Assembly (NCBI RefSeq): GCF_002920535.1
Contig: NZ_PQSS01000032.1
Coordinates: forward strand, 1 to 64,000
Length of the DNA stretch: 64,000 nucleotides
Reading direction: 5' to 3'
Source: Streptomyces sp. Ru71
Lineage (GTDB): Bacteria > Actinomycetota > Actinomycetes > Streptomycetales > Streptomycetaceae
In this document: one piece after another, positions 43,167-50,998 of the stretch
Position numbering within the stretch: the first letter of the stretch is position 1
How the letters are laid out: every line of letters starts with the position of its first letter
Made by a program: the position numbers and the translations under genes
Notes under the pieces: model-generated
The model's database searches: none
The model's input: the letters and a program-made list of their open reading frames with translations, nothing else
What the model was told of the DNA's origin: nothing

Positions 43167-43673
43167 ATGAGACAGGTCCGCGCTGAGGAGTACGCGGAGT
43201 TCGCCGCGGTGCGAGCCGGGCATCTGTACCGGGCCGCGTGTCTGCTCACCGCCGGGGACACCCACCTCGCCGAGGATCTGGTGCAGGAGACGCTGGGGCG
43301 GATCTACGTCCGCTGGGGACGCGTCTATCGCGCCGACAACCCCGCCGCCTACGCGCAGACCGTGCTCACCCGGACGTTCCTCGCCCACCGGCGGCGGCGC
43401 AGCAGCGGGGAGCGGGCGACCGACGTGCTGCCGGAGACGGCGTACGCCTCGGGCGACACGCCGTTGCGGCTGACGCTGCTCGACGCGCTCGCGCGGCTGC
43501 CCGCCAAGGACCGGGCCGTCGTCGTCCTGCGGTACTGGGAGGACCGGTCCGTCCAGGAGACCGCCGATGCGCTGGGCGCCAGTTCGGCCGCCGTGCGGAC
43601 CCGCTGCACTCGGGCGCTGGCCCGGCTGCGGGAGCTGCTCGGTGAGGACATCGGCGCCTACGCCCGGCCCTGA
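43167..43673 (+). CDS. SigE-family ECF RNA polymerase sigma factor
   Basis: 168 residues with sigma-70 region 2 (FAAVRAGHLYRAACLLTAGD, LAEDLVQETLGRIYVRWGRV) and region 4 (LARLPAKDRAVVVLRYWEDR, SVQETADALGASSAAVRTRC). The Trp/Val-rich region 4 matches the actinobacterial SigE-family group of ECF factors. AAGGGGAGCAG sits just before the ATG. The next gene, a membrane protein 55 bp downstream, is its probable partner or target. No classic zinc-containing anti-sigma domain is present. Confidence 0.9.
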   Translation: MRQVRAEEYAEFAAVRAGHLYRAACLLTAGDTHLAEDLVQETLGRIYVRWGRVYRADNPAAYAQTVLTRTFLAHRRRRSSGERATDVLPETAYASGDTPLRLTLLDALARLPAKDRAVVVLRYWEDRSVQETADALGASSAAVRTRCTRALARLRELLGEDIGAYARP

Positions 43674-43728
43674 ATCTCTTCCCTTCACGAGCCAACCCGA
43701 CCTCTTCGACCGAAACGGTGGTTTCGTC

Positions 43729-44994
43729 ATGCCTTTCGACGACCAGCACAGCGATCCGCACGGCGATCCCTTCGAGGAGCGGCTGTCCTCCGCCCTGCAC
43801 CAGGCCGGCGGCACCTTCGAGACCGACCGGGGCGCCCTCGCCGCCGCCGGTGCGCTGCGTGGCCGGCGGCTGCGGCTGCGGCGCTGGGCGGCCGTCTTCG
43901 GCGGCGTGGCCGGTGTCGCCCTCGCCGGGGTGGGCGGGGCGCTGCTCGTGCCGTGGACGCAGGACTCCCCCGCGGCGGCACGGCCCTCGTCCGTGGCCGC
44001 CGCGCCGCGGCCGAGTCAGAGCAGCACGGCTCCCGGCGTCACCAAGGAGCAGATGATCCGGACGCTGGAACGGCTACTGCCGAAGGGGAGGTTCAGCCAG
44101 GAGAGCGGGCGCGGCACCGAGGAGGGGCCGCAGGTCTTCCCGTACGCCTCGGTCGTCTACGACGACGGCGAGGGCGCCGCGGCCGTGTCCGTCAGCGTCA
44201 ACCGGGTGGAGCCGGGCGGCGTGGACGCGCGTCAGGCGGCGCAGTGCCCGGACAAGGTGTACATCCCCTACGACGCCTGCACGACCAAGCGGCTCACGGA
44301 CGGGTCCGTCCTCACCGTCTTCCAGGGCTACGAGTATCCGGACCGCCGGGTGGACACCAAGCGCTGGACCGCCGAGCTGGTCAGCCCGACCGGGCACCAC
44401 GTCTCGGTGAGCGAGTGGAACTCCGCCGGGGAGAAGGACCATCCGATCAGCCGGGACGAACCGCCGCTGGACCCGGCCGGACTGACGCGGCTCGCTTCGG
44501 CGCAGGAGTGGCGGGCCCTGGTGGATGACATCCCCCGGGACCCGAAGCAGCCCACCACCGAGCCCGAGCCGCCGGGCGCGAACCTGCACGCCCGCTCCAC
44601 GCTGCTGTCGCTGCTGCCGAAGAACCTGAAGGTCGTCGGCAAGAGCAGTGACGACGGCGACTTCGCCTACGTCGTCGTCGACGACGGCAAGGGCAGGAGC
44701 CTGGTCCAGGTCAATGTGCAGCCCGGCTTCGGGGACGTGCGCGGTGACCTCTTCGACTCCGAGGACGAGACGCTGCCCGACGGCACCCAGGTCGCCGTGC
44801 ACCAGGGGCCCGGGGAGAAGGGCGGCGAGGGCGTCGTCATGTGGACCGTCGACACCATGCGCACGGACGGTTTCCGGGTTCTCGTCAGCGCCTTCAACTC
44901 CGGTTCCCAGCACGACGCCGCCACCCGCGCCACCCCGGCGCTGACCATCGAGCAGCTCCGCCAGATCGCCCTCAGCACCCGCTGGCGTGGCTAG
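43729..44994 (+). CDS. Membrane protein with duplicated outer domain, sigma-factor partner
   Basis: 421 residues. A cytoplasmic N-terminus of about 50 residues (FEERLSSALHQAGGTFETDR, then GALRGRRLRLRRWA) precedes one span (about 53-73). The outside part has two related halves (about 105-265 and 290-421), each with a LLPKG/LLPKN start, VVYDDGEG/VVVDDGKG, an LTDG/LPDG turn, a HVSVSEWNS/RVLVSAFNS strand and a final Pro-Leu/Ala helix. The architecture suits a membrane anti-sigma or sensor for the upstream sigma factor, but the N-terminus has no recognisable anti-sigma motif. Confidence 0.8.
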   Translation: MPFDDQHSDPHGDPFEERLSSALHQAGGTFETDRGALAAAGALRGRRLRLRRWAAVFGGVAGVALAGVGGALLVPWTQDSPAAARPSSVAAAPRPSQSSTAPGVTKEQMIRTLERLLPKGRFSQESGRGTEEGPQVFPYASVVYDDGEGAAAVSVSVNRVEPGGVDARQAAQCPDKVYIPYDACTTKRLTDGSVLTVFQGYEYPDRRVDTKRWTAELVSPTGHHVSVSEWNSAGEKDHPISRDEPPLDPAGLTRLASAQEWRALVDDIPRDPKQPTTEPEPPGANLHARSTLLSLLPKNLKVVGKSSDDGDFAYVVVDDGKGRSLVQVNVQPGFGDVRGDLFDSEDETLPDGTQVAVHQGPGEKGGEGVVMWTVDTMRTDGFRVLVSAFNSGSQHDAATRATPALTIEQLRQIALSTRWRG

Positions 44995-45031
44995 CCGTTT
45001 CTCACAGCCGGCCTGATCCAAACGACAGGGC

Positions 45032-46348
45032 CTAGAAGAACTCCGACCAGGGCTGGTCCCAGATCTGCTTCACGCACAGCACCAGGAACAGCAGTCCCGC
45101 CACGGCCAGCATCGCGTTGCTCAGCGGCCCGTTGCGCCAGTGGCGGGGCGTGCGGGCGGAGTTCAGCAGCCAGATCAGGGTCAGCGCGAGGAACGGCATG
45201 AACGCCGCGCCCAGCACGCCGTAGATGATGACCAGGCGGAAGGGCTGCCCCTGGAACAGCAGCACGATGGGCGGGAAGGTCAGCCAGAGCAGATACGCGC
45301 GGAAGGGCCAGGAGCGCTCGCGCTCGCCCGAGGCGACCTCCTCGCCCGTCGTCCGGGTCCGGCCGGCCCGCAGCCGGGCCACGAAGTCGGCGAACATCAG
45401 GCTCACGCCGTGCCAGACGCCGATGAGGGAGGTGAAGGAGGTGGCGAAGAAGCCGATCAGGAAGAACGTGGCGGTGGCCGAGCCGTACTCCTCCTCCAGG
45501 ATGTCGCCGAGCTGGACCAGGCCCTTGTCGCCGCTCGCGATGGCCACGTTCGCCGAGTGCAGCAGCTCGGCGCCGACGAACAGCATCGCCACGACGAAGA
45601 TGCCGGTGGTGGCGTAGGCGACCCGGTTGTCCAGCCGCATCACCTTCATCCAGCCGGTGTCGGTCCAGCCCTTGGCGTTGACCCAGTAGCCGTAGGCCGC
45701 GAGCGTGATGGTGCCGCCCACGCCGCCGATCAGGCCGAGGGTGTTGAGGACGGAGTCCTTCTCGTCGGGCAGCACGGGCGCCAGGCCGGCCACCGCGTCC
45801 CCGAGATGGGGCGTGACCCGGATCGCCAGGTACACCGTGACCAGGAACATGACGCCGACCAGGACCGTCATGACCTTCTCGAAGACGGCGTACTTGTTGA
45901 ACCAGACGAAGACCAGGCCGACCAGGCCGCAGGCCACGCCCCACCACTTCAGGTCCATCACGTCAGGGAACAGCGCCTGCAGCGGCAGCGCGCTGGACGA
46001 CATCGCCGCCGCCCCGTACACGAAGCCCCAGACGACGGCGTAGACGCCGAAGAACCAGCTCGTCCAGGCGCCGAGGCTCGCCCAGCCGTCGAAGAGGGTG
46101 CGGCCGGTGGACAGGTGCCAGCGGCCGGCGGCCTCGGCGAGGGAGATCTTCACCAGGCAGCCGACGATCGCCGCCCACAGCAGGGTGTAGCCGAAGTTGC
46201 TGCCGGCGATGAGCGTGGCCACCAGGTCCCCGGCACCGACACCGGTGGCGGCGACCACGATGCCGGGGCCGATGTGGCGCCAACTCGCCTTGCGCAGCGG
46301 GGGATCGGTGGCCTGTGCGTCTGTGGTGTGTCCCGTGGTGTCCGCCAT
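45032..46348 (-). CDS. Nramp-related permease lacking the canonical metal motif
   Basis: 438 residues and about 11 membrane helices, with the LeuT-fold Nramp pattern: GPGIVVAATGVGAGDLVATL in helix 1, SLAEAAGRWHLSTGRTLFDG, and AAYGYWVNAKGWTD in helix 6. Canonical Nramp transporters bind Mn/Fe through DPGN in helix 1 and MPH in helix 6. Here these read GVGAGD and YGYW, so classic metal transport is doubtful. The start is ATG 46348. It converges on the sigma-factor partner gene with a 37-bp gap. Confidence 0.85.
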   Translation of the reverse strand: MADTTGHTTDAQATDPPLRKASWRHIGPGIVVAATGVGAGDLVATLIAGSNFGYTLLWAAIVGCLVKISLAEAAGRWHLSTGRTLFDGWASLGAWTSWFFGVYAVVWGFVYGAAAMSSSALPLQALFPDVMDLKWWGVACGLVGLVFVWFNKYAVFEKVMTVLVGVMFLVTVYLAIRVTPHLGDAVAGLAPVLPDEKDSVLNTLGLIGGVGGTITLAAYGYWVNAKGWTDTGWMKVMRLDNRVAYATTGIFVVAMLFVGAELLHSANVAIASGDKGLVQLGDILEEEYGSATATFFLIGFFATSFTSLIGVWHGVSLMFADFVARLRAGRTRTTGEEVASGERERSWPFRAYLLWLTFPPIVLLFQGQPFRLVIIYGVLGAAFMPFLALTLIWLLNSARTPRHWRNGPLSNAMLAVAGLLFLVLCVKQIWDQPWSEFF

Positions 46349-46431
46349 GGGGTCAAGAAAGCGCAAAGGGCACGCCGGGACAAGAGTGCCTGCGGCGATC
46401 TCCACCCGATGTGCTCAACCCCGGCCCGGGA

Positions 46432-46968
46432 TCACTCCGCTTCGGCGCCCTCTTCGAAGTACGCGTCGAGGACCGCGTCCAGTTCCGACTCCCACCGGTC
46501 GAAGTCCGAGCGGGACTTGGCCTCGATCTCGATCGGGTACCAGCGGCGGTCCGGGGTGTGCACGGTGATCGTGAACCGCTTGCCGAAGCGGGCCGTCTCC
46601 GTCTCCACCGCGCCGATCTCGTCCCAGCGGAACTCGCACGCCTGGTCGTCGAGGGAGAGCCGGACGCCCGCGTGGTCGGCGACGATCCGCGCGCGGCGGT
46701 CTTCGGCCTCGAAGACGGGGCCGTCGGCGGGGGGTTCGTCCGCGCCGGCGGGCGCCGCCTCGTCCGGTTCCGACGCCTCGGAGTCCGGGGAGGCCGGGGA
46801 GGTCTCCTCGGTGTGCGGGTCCTCCGCCTCGGACGTGGGGGCCTCCGCCTCCGCCTCGGCGTCCTGCGCCTTGCCGGACACAGGTGCGGTGATCCCGGGG
46901 ACGTAGGCCGGGTCGAACCCGGCACCCGTCACGGGCTCGGCCTTCAGGGGCTGGCTGCTCGAACTCAT
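46432..46968 (-). CDS. Hypothetical acidic protein with PH-like C-terminal domain
   Basis: 178 residues from ATG 46968 (GGAG at 7 bp). The first 90 residues are disordered and Glu/Ala/Pro-rich. The last 85 form alternating strands and a final helix: ARIVADHAGVRLSLDDQACE, FRWDEIGAVETETARFGKRF, TITVHTPDRRWYPIEIEA, and FDRWESELDAVLDAYFEEGA. That arrangement looks like a bacterial PH-type domain. No signal peptide. Function unknown. It is conserved by impression in Streptomyces, next to the Nramp-like gene. Confidence 0.7.
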   Translation of the reverse strand: MSSSSQPLKAEPVTGAGFDPAYVPGITAPVSGKAQDAEAEAEAPTSEAEDPHTEETSPASPDSEASEPDEAAPAGADEPPADGPVFEAEDRRARIVADHAGVRLSLDDQACEFRWDEIGAVETETARFGKRFTITVHTPDRRWYPIEIEAKSRSDFDRWESELDAVLDAYFEEGAEAE

Positions 46969-47033
46969 GCGCTGCTCCACAGCGGGCAGTATGGTCGACG
47001 TTCCTGTGTCGCACACAGCCAGCCCCTGCATCG

Positions 47034-47221
47034 TTACACGAAGATGCTCAACACCAGGGCCACCGCGAACCCCGCCAGCGACAGCACCGACTCCAGGACC
47101 GTCCAGGACTTCAGCGTGTCCCGTTCGGTGATGCCGAAGTACTTGGCGACCATCCAGCTGCATCCATCAGCGCGCTCCGCGCGCGGGCACCGTCGTTGAC
47201 GTGCGAGGCGAAGCCGGAACC
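47034..47221 (-). pseudogene. gntP: 3' remnant of a gluconate permease gene (gntP)
   Basis: The last 40 residues of a GntP transporter survive in frame: WMVAKYFGITERDTLKSW followed by a hydrophobic helix ending ALVLSIFV. Just upstream, in another frame, GSGFASHVND also matches the GntP motif SHVNDAGFW. Between them (47157-47191) 35 bp replace about 9 expected bases, shifting the frame. Everything further 5' of gntP is absent and is replaced by the TnpB element. The gene would be the fourth member of the kinase-IclR-RidA operon. Confidence 0.75.
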
Positions 47222-47303
47222 TCGAAGTAGGCGTTTCGGAGTTCTCTCCCGCCTTTGTCGCGAGAGATTCTCCCCTGGATCGCTCCGGGGAGTTCGACAG
47301 CAC
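47222..47303 (-). ncRNA. Predicted omega-RNA 3' scaffold of the TnpB element
   Basis: The 82 bp after the tnpB stop contain two minus-strand stem-loops: CTCCCC with GGGGAG, and CTCTCGCG with CGGGAGAG. TnpB guide RNAs overlap the tnpB 3' end and stop at the element boundary, after which the flank supplies the guide. The boundary is placed at about 47221 because gntP sequence begins there. Predicted guide on the minus strand: GGTTCCGGCTTCGCCTCGCA. Length and 5' end of the RNA are not visible. Confidence 0.5.
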
Positions 47304-48548
47304 TCACGTCTGCCTGACGACTGCCCTCCCGGCAGCCGAGGCAAGTACGAGACCTGCCTGGTCGATGTTGCGGCTCGCATTGAAGTCGGCATTGCCCGTC
47401 CAGCCGCACTCCGGATTGCGGCATCGGAACCGCGACTGAGACTCGCGGCTGCCAGGGCTCACGACACCGCACTCGGAACAGCGCAGCGACGTTCCCGGCG
47501 CTGGAACCTCGACCAGGCAACCGCCACGCTCGGCGACCTTGTACGCCAGCAGTTCGACGGTGCGACCCCATGCCTCACTTGCGATGGCGCGGTTCAGCCC
47601 GGACTTCTGCGCCACGTGGACGCCGGGCACCTCGACAGTTCCACTCGCCGATTTGACCATCCGGACGACGTCGAGTTCTTCGACCGACACCAGAGCGTAG
47701 TTCTCCGCGATGGCGGAAGTGACCTTGTGCTGCCAGTCCAGGACCCGCCGCTTGGCTCTCGCGCGCAAGTCCCGAATCTGTCCATACACAGCGCTCAGCC
47801 TCTTGGAGGCCCGCTCCCCCTGCTTTCTGTACTGCTCCCTGTGCGCTGCCTGCTGCTGGACCCGCAGCAGGCAAGCCTCTTCCCCCTCATCGAGCCACGG
47901 ACCGTGAACATAAAAAGTGCTGTCGGACAGGGCAAGTGGCACAGCCACGCCCCGGTCGATCCCGACGTGGGGGGCATCCCTCGTGGGCTTGTTGGGCGCT
48001 GGCGTCTTGCACTCCGCACGAAAGACGATGTGCCAGCCAAGTGCGTCCTTGATCAGACGGGCTCCGGTGATCCGGCCCGCAGGGCCGCTTCTGGTCACTC
48101 CAGGCAGGTCCCTCGTCCACCGGAACCGCACTCTCCCGATTTTCGGAATGTTCACCATGCCCCAACGCCGGTGCACCCTTGCCACGTGCAAGTCACGACC
48201 CTGCGGCACGTCCACTGCCGGGACTGCTCGCGCGCGGGACTTGTACGTGGGCGCGCTGGACCTGCCCTCCCAGCAGTTCAGCCAGGAACGCCGGTACGTC
48301 TTCAGTACCGCCTGCGCGGCCTGCGCGGGGAGCACAGCGAGCCAGTCGACGTTGGCACGCGCCCAGCGGATCTCACTGTCCATTCGGGAGAACGGCGGCC
48401 GCCTCGCTCCGGCGATCGTGAACAGCTCGTGCAGGAGGTTCCACAAGGCCCTCGCGGCATGCGCCTGCTGGTCGAGCTGAGCCTCCTGCGCGGCCGTCAG
48501 GTGCAGGCGCGCACGGAAGCCACGGTGGCGTGTCACCAACTCACCCAT
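47304..48548 (-). CDS. tnpB: TnpB RNA-guided endonuclease (IS200/IS605-type, TnpA absent)
   Basis: 414 residues. An N-terminal helix-rich/OrfB domain is followed by the RuvC nuclease. The catalytic acids are all present: Asp198 in HVGIDRGVAV, Glu290 in YALVSVEEL and Asp388 in GNADFNASRN. The zinc ribbon has Cys357, Cys360, Cys376 and Cys381. The enzyme is therefore probably active. No TnpA transposase lies nearby, so this is a stand-alone element needing help to move. ATG 48548 follows GGAGG. A palindrome lies between it and ridA. Confidence 0.92.
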   Translation of the reverse strand: MGELVTRHRGFRARLHLTAAQEAQLDQQAHAARALWNLLHELFTIAGARRPPFSRMDSEIRWARANVDWLAVLPAQAAQAVLKTYRRSWLNCWEGRSSAPTYKSRARAVPAVDVPQGRDLHVARVHRRWGMVNIPKIGRVRFRWTRDLPGVTRSGPAGRITGARLIKDALGWHIVFRAECKTPAPNKPTRDAPHVGIDRGVAVPLALSDSTFYVHGPWLDEGEEACLLRVQQQAAHREQYRKQGERASKRLSAVYGQIRDLRARAKRRVLDWQHKVTSAIAENYALVSVEELDVVRMVKSASGTVEVPGVHVAQKSGLNRAIASEAWGRTVELLAYKVAERGGCLVEVPAPGTSLRCSECGVVSPGSRESQSRFRCRNPECGWTGNADFNASRNIDQAGLVLASAAGRAVVRQT

Positions 48549-48555
48549 GCGCCCT

Positions 48556-48592
48556 CCATCAGTGCCGTTGATCCGATCAACGGCGCTGATGG
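48556..48592. repeat. 18-bp inverted repeat at the 5' end of the TnpB element
   Basis: Arms 48556-48573 and 48575-48592 around a single central base, with one mismatch (CCATCAGTGCCGTTGATC against GATCAACGGCGCTGATGG). Subterminal palindromes are usual at the left end of IS200/IS605-type elements. It could also end the ridA transcript. Confidence 0.75.
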
Positions 48593-48622
48593 CAAAAGGT
48601 CACGGGTTCGAGATCCGCTCAA

Positions 48623-49033
48623 TCAGCCGAGCACGGCAAGAGCATCGATCTCGATGAGCAGCCCCTGCGGGAGGCCGACGTACACCGTGGTGCGCGCGGG
48701 CGGAGCCTGGACGAGCCCTTGCCCATTGAAATACGCGTTGTAGATCTCGTTCATCTCGGCGAAGTGGTCCACGTCGGTGAGGTAGACGCGGATCATCATC
48801 ACGTCGTCCCAGCTCGCGCCGCCCTCTTCGAGGATCGCCTTGACGTTGGCGAGGGTCTGCAGGGTCTGCTCGCGCAGGGTGGGGCCGGCCGGCGTCGGGG
48901 CCTTGCCCTCCTCGGCCGGGAGGAAGCCGACCTGGCCTGCCACCTGGAGGATGTTGCCCTTCTTCACGCCGTGCGAGAACTTCGCCGGCGGGGTGGTGTG
49001 GGTCTTGGGGGTGAGGGCGATCTTTTCGGTCAT
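48623..49033 (-). CDS. RidA-family enamine/imine deaminase
   Basis: 136 residues with the YjgF/RidA fold. Landmarks are NILQVAGQVGFLPAEEGK, TLQTLANVKAILEEGGASWD, the catalytic Arg in PARTTVYVGLPQGLLIEIDA, and VYLTDVDHFAEMNEIYNAYF. RidA hydrolyses reactive enamines and imines released by PLP enzymes, which fits the neighbouring amino-acid deaminase. The ATG overlaps the iclR stop (ATGA). It was presumably followed by gntP, now lost. Confidence 0.93.
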   Translation of the reverse strand: MTEKIALTPKTHTTPPAKFSHGVKKGNILQVAGQVGFLPAEEGKAPTPAGPTLREQTLQTLANVKAILEEGGASWDDVMMIRVYLTDVDHFAEMNEIYNAYFNGQGLVQAPPARTTVYVGLPQGLLIEIDALAVLG

Positions 49034-49803
49034 GCGGGGTCCTTCGGGGGGTCCGTCACGGGCGTTCTTCCGGAGTACTCGCCGCTGATGGCGTCCGCGG
49101 TACGGCGCACCAGCGGGAGGAGGGTGAGGAGTTCGTCGGCGGTGACGACGACGTTCGGCGCGGACACCGACATCGCGGCGACCACCCGGCCGTCGGCGCC
49201 GCGGATGGGGGCGGCGACGCAGTTGATGGACTCCTCGTGGCCACCGAGGTCGGTGGCCCAGCCCTGTTCGCGCACCCGGGCCAGTTCCTTGAGGAAGGCT
49301 TCGGGGTTCGGCGTCGAACGGGCCGTGTACAGGGGGTAGTCGAGCTTCTCCGCGACCGCCCGGCGCTCCGCCTCCGGCAGGTCGGCGAGGAGCAGCTTGG
49401 CGACGGCGGCGACGGTGATGGCGACGGGCTTGCCGATCCGCGAGTACATGCGCACCGGGTAGCGGCTGTCCACCTTGTCGATGTAGAGGACCTCGCCCTC
49501 CTCGTAGACGGCGAGGTGGACGGTGTGTCCGCAGGTCTCGTTGAGGCTCGCGAGGTGGGGGTGGGCGATCTCGCGGATGTCGAGGTTCTCCATCGCCTCC
49601 TGGGCGAGGGCGAAGAGGCGGGCGCCGAGCCGGTAGCGCTGGTCGGACTGGCGGTAGACCAGGCCGTGCTCGTGCAGGGTGCGCAGCAGGCGCAGGGCGG
49701 TCGACTTGTGGACGCCGAGGCGGTCGGCGACCTGACCGAGATCGGCGGGGCCCTCGGCGAGCAGCGGCAGGATGCTCAGGGCGCGGTCGACGGTCTGGCT
49801 CAT
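49030..49803 (-). CDS. IclR-family transcriptional regulator
   Basis: 257 residues. The N-terminal winged helix (LPLLAEGPADLGQVADRLGV, HKSTALRLLRTLHEHGLVYR) and the C-terminal ligand domain (ETCGHTVHLAVYEEGEVLYI, GGHEESINCVAAPIRGADGR) are complete. It is coupled to the kinase gene upstream and ridA downstream by 4-bp overlaps. It probably controls both divergent operons through the palindrome at 50958-50978, with a sugar acid or D-amino-acid derivative as ligand. Confidence 0.92.
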   Translation of the reverse strand: MSQTVDRALSILPLLAEGPADLGQVADRLGVHKSTALRLLRTLHEHGLVYRQSDQRYRLGARLFALAQEAMENLDIREIAHPHLASLNETCGHTVHLAVYEEGEVLYIDKVDSRYPVRMYSRIGKPVAITVAAVAKLLLADLPEAERRAVAEKLDYPLYTARSTPNPEAFLKELARVREQGWATDLGGHEESINCVAAPIRGADGRVVAAMSVSAPNVVVTADELLTLLPLVRRTADAISGEYSGRTPVTDPPKDPA

Positions 49804-50867
49804 GGGGCGGGTACCTCCTCCTCGGCCTGCTCGGCTTGCGTCCAGCCGGGGCCGAGTCGAAGTGTCCCCCATGTCCCGTCGTCGACGTCGGCGAGCCGGT
49901 CGGCGTGTGCGCGGCTGGGGGGCGCGGTGAGGTCGCCGGGGGTGGTGAGGGCGGCGGCGGCCCAGAGGTGGCCGTGGCGGAGGCGGCTGCGCAGGGGGAC
50001 GCCGCGCAGGGTGGCGGAGAGGAAACCGGCGGCGAAGGCGTCGCCGGCGCCGGTTGTTGCCACGACGTCGACTCGCGGTGGGCGGACGAGGGTGGCGGTG
50101 CCGTCGGCGTCCTCCATGCCGTCGGTGTTCTTGTCGAAGGCGATCGCGCCTCCCTTGCCCAGCTTGACGATCACGAGGGCCGGTTCCGGCAGCGCGTCCA
50201 CGATGGCGGCGGTGCTGCGCAGCCCCCAGGCGTCGCTTGCCTCGTCGGCACCGACGAACACGATGTCCGCCCTGCGCGCCAGCTCCAGAAGGACCCGTGC
50301 GTCCTCGGGGGTCCGGCACAGCCCCGGCCGGTGGTTGACGTCGAAGGAGATCAGGGGCCGGTCCGCACCGGGTGCCGTCAGTGCACGCATCAGGTCCCGG
50401 CAGTCGTCCGACAGGGCCGCCGTGATCCCCGACAGGTGCAGGACGCGGGCCGAGCGGGCCGCCGCCAGGTCCACCGTGGAGACGGACATCGCGGAGGCCG
50501 CCGAGCCCGCCCGGTAGTAGGCCACCTCGTGCGCGTCCGTGCCGCGGTCGCCGGCCGTGCGGAAGTAGACGCCGGTCGGGCGGTCCGCGTCCCGGTGGAC
50601 GCCGCTCACGTCGACGCCGTAGGAACCGATCGCCTCGACCAGGTGGTCGCCGAAGCCGTCCGCGCCCACCCGGCTGATCCACCGCACGGAGTGCCCCGCG
50701 GCGGCCAGCATGCAGGCGACGTTGGACTCCGCGCCGCCGATGGCCCGCTCGAAGGAGGGGACGTCGGCGAGGCGGCCGGGCCGGGTGGGCAGGAACGTGA
50801 CCATGGACTCGCCGAGCGCGACGACGTCGACGACGCCGGAAGGCTTACAGGGTCCGCTGGCGGTCAC
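49800..50867 (-). CDS. PfkB-family sugar kinase, KDG-kinase-like
   Basis: 355 residues. N-terminal VVALGESMVTFLPTRPGRLA with FERAIGGAESNVACMLAAAG, and the C-terminal PfkB signature VDVVATTGAGDAFAAGFLSA with catalytic Asp. The sequence style matches 2-keto-3-deoxygluconate kinases. With the lost GntP permease this operon would take up and phosphorylate a sugar acid. An activity on a product of D-amino-acid breakdown cannot be excluded. Starts at GTG 50867; first gene of the operon. Confidence 0.88.
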   Translation of the reverse strand: MTASGPCKPSGVVDVVALGESMVTFLPTRPGRLADVPSFERAIGGAESNVACMLAAAGHSVRWISRVGADGFGDHLVEAIGSYGVDVSGVHRDADRPTGVYFRTAGDRGTDAHEVAYYRAGSAASAMSVSTVDLAAARSARVLHLSGITAALSDDCRDLMRALTAPGADRPLISFDVNHRPGLCRTPEDARVLLELARRADIVFVGADEASDAWGLRSTAAIVDALPEPALVIVKLGKGGAIAFDKNTDGMEDADGTATLVRPPRVDVVATTGAGDAFAAGFLSATLRGVPLRSRLRHGHLWAAAALTTPGDLTAPPSRAHADRLADVDDGTWGTLRLGPGWTQAEQAEEEVPAP

Positions 50868-50957
50868 GATCGTCGTAGCTCCTCGGTGAGGGGGCCGGCT
50901 TTCGTTGACCCCGCGTTGGCCGAGATGTTAGACAGCGGTAAGCGACATACGCAATGA

Positions 50958-50978
50958 GCGTTGCAGTAACTGCAACGC
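50958..50978. promoter_or_regulatory. 21-bp palindromic operator between the divergent operons
   Basis: GCGTTGCAGT and ACTGCAACGC flank a single central A, a perfect inverted repeat. It lies between the kinase start (50867) and the deaminase start (50999), 20 bp upstream of the latter. It is the obvious binding site for the IclR regulator. On the minus strand, TTGCGT (about 50945-50955) and TCTAAC (about 50927-50932) could be -35 and -10 boxes. Confidence 0.75.
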
Positions 50979-50998
50979 ACCTGATCAGGGAGGCTCTC

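Larger units (their letters stand above)
47222..48600 (-). mobile_element. TnpB-only insertion element replacing most of gntP
   Basis: The element comprises tnpB, its structured 3' region and a palindromic 5' end (48556-48592). The right boundary is near 47221, where gntP sequence resumes. The left boundary is uncertain, between 48593 and the ridA stop at 48623. The motif CCATCAG(C/T)GC occurs both at the left end (48556) and beyond the right end (47165), in the same orientation. Roughly 1.2 kb of gntP is missing compared with a full permease gene. Confidence 0.65.

Noticed and set aside
48598-48622. tRNA-like T-arm (CACGGGTTCGAGATCCGC) next to the TnpB element
   Set aside because: The position that must pair with the conserved G of the T stem is not C, and no anticodon or D arm can be found upstream.
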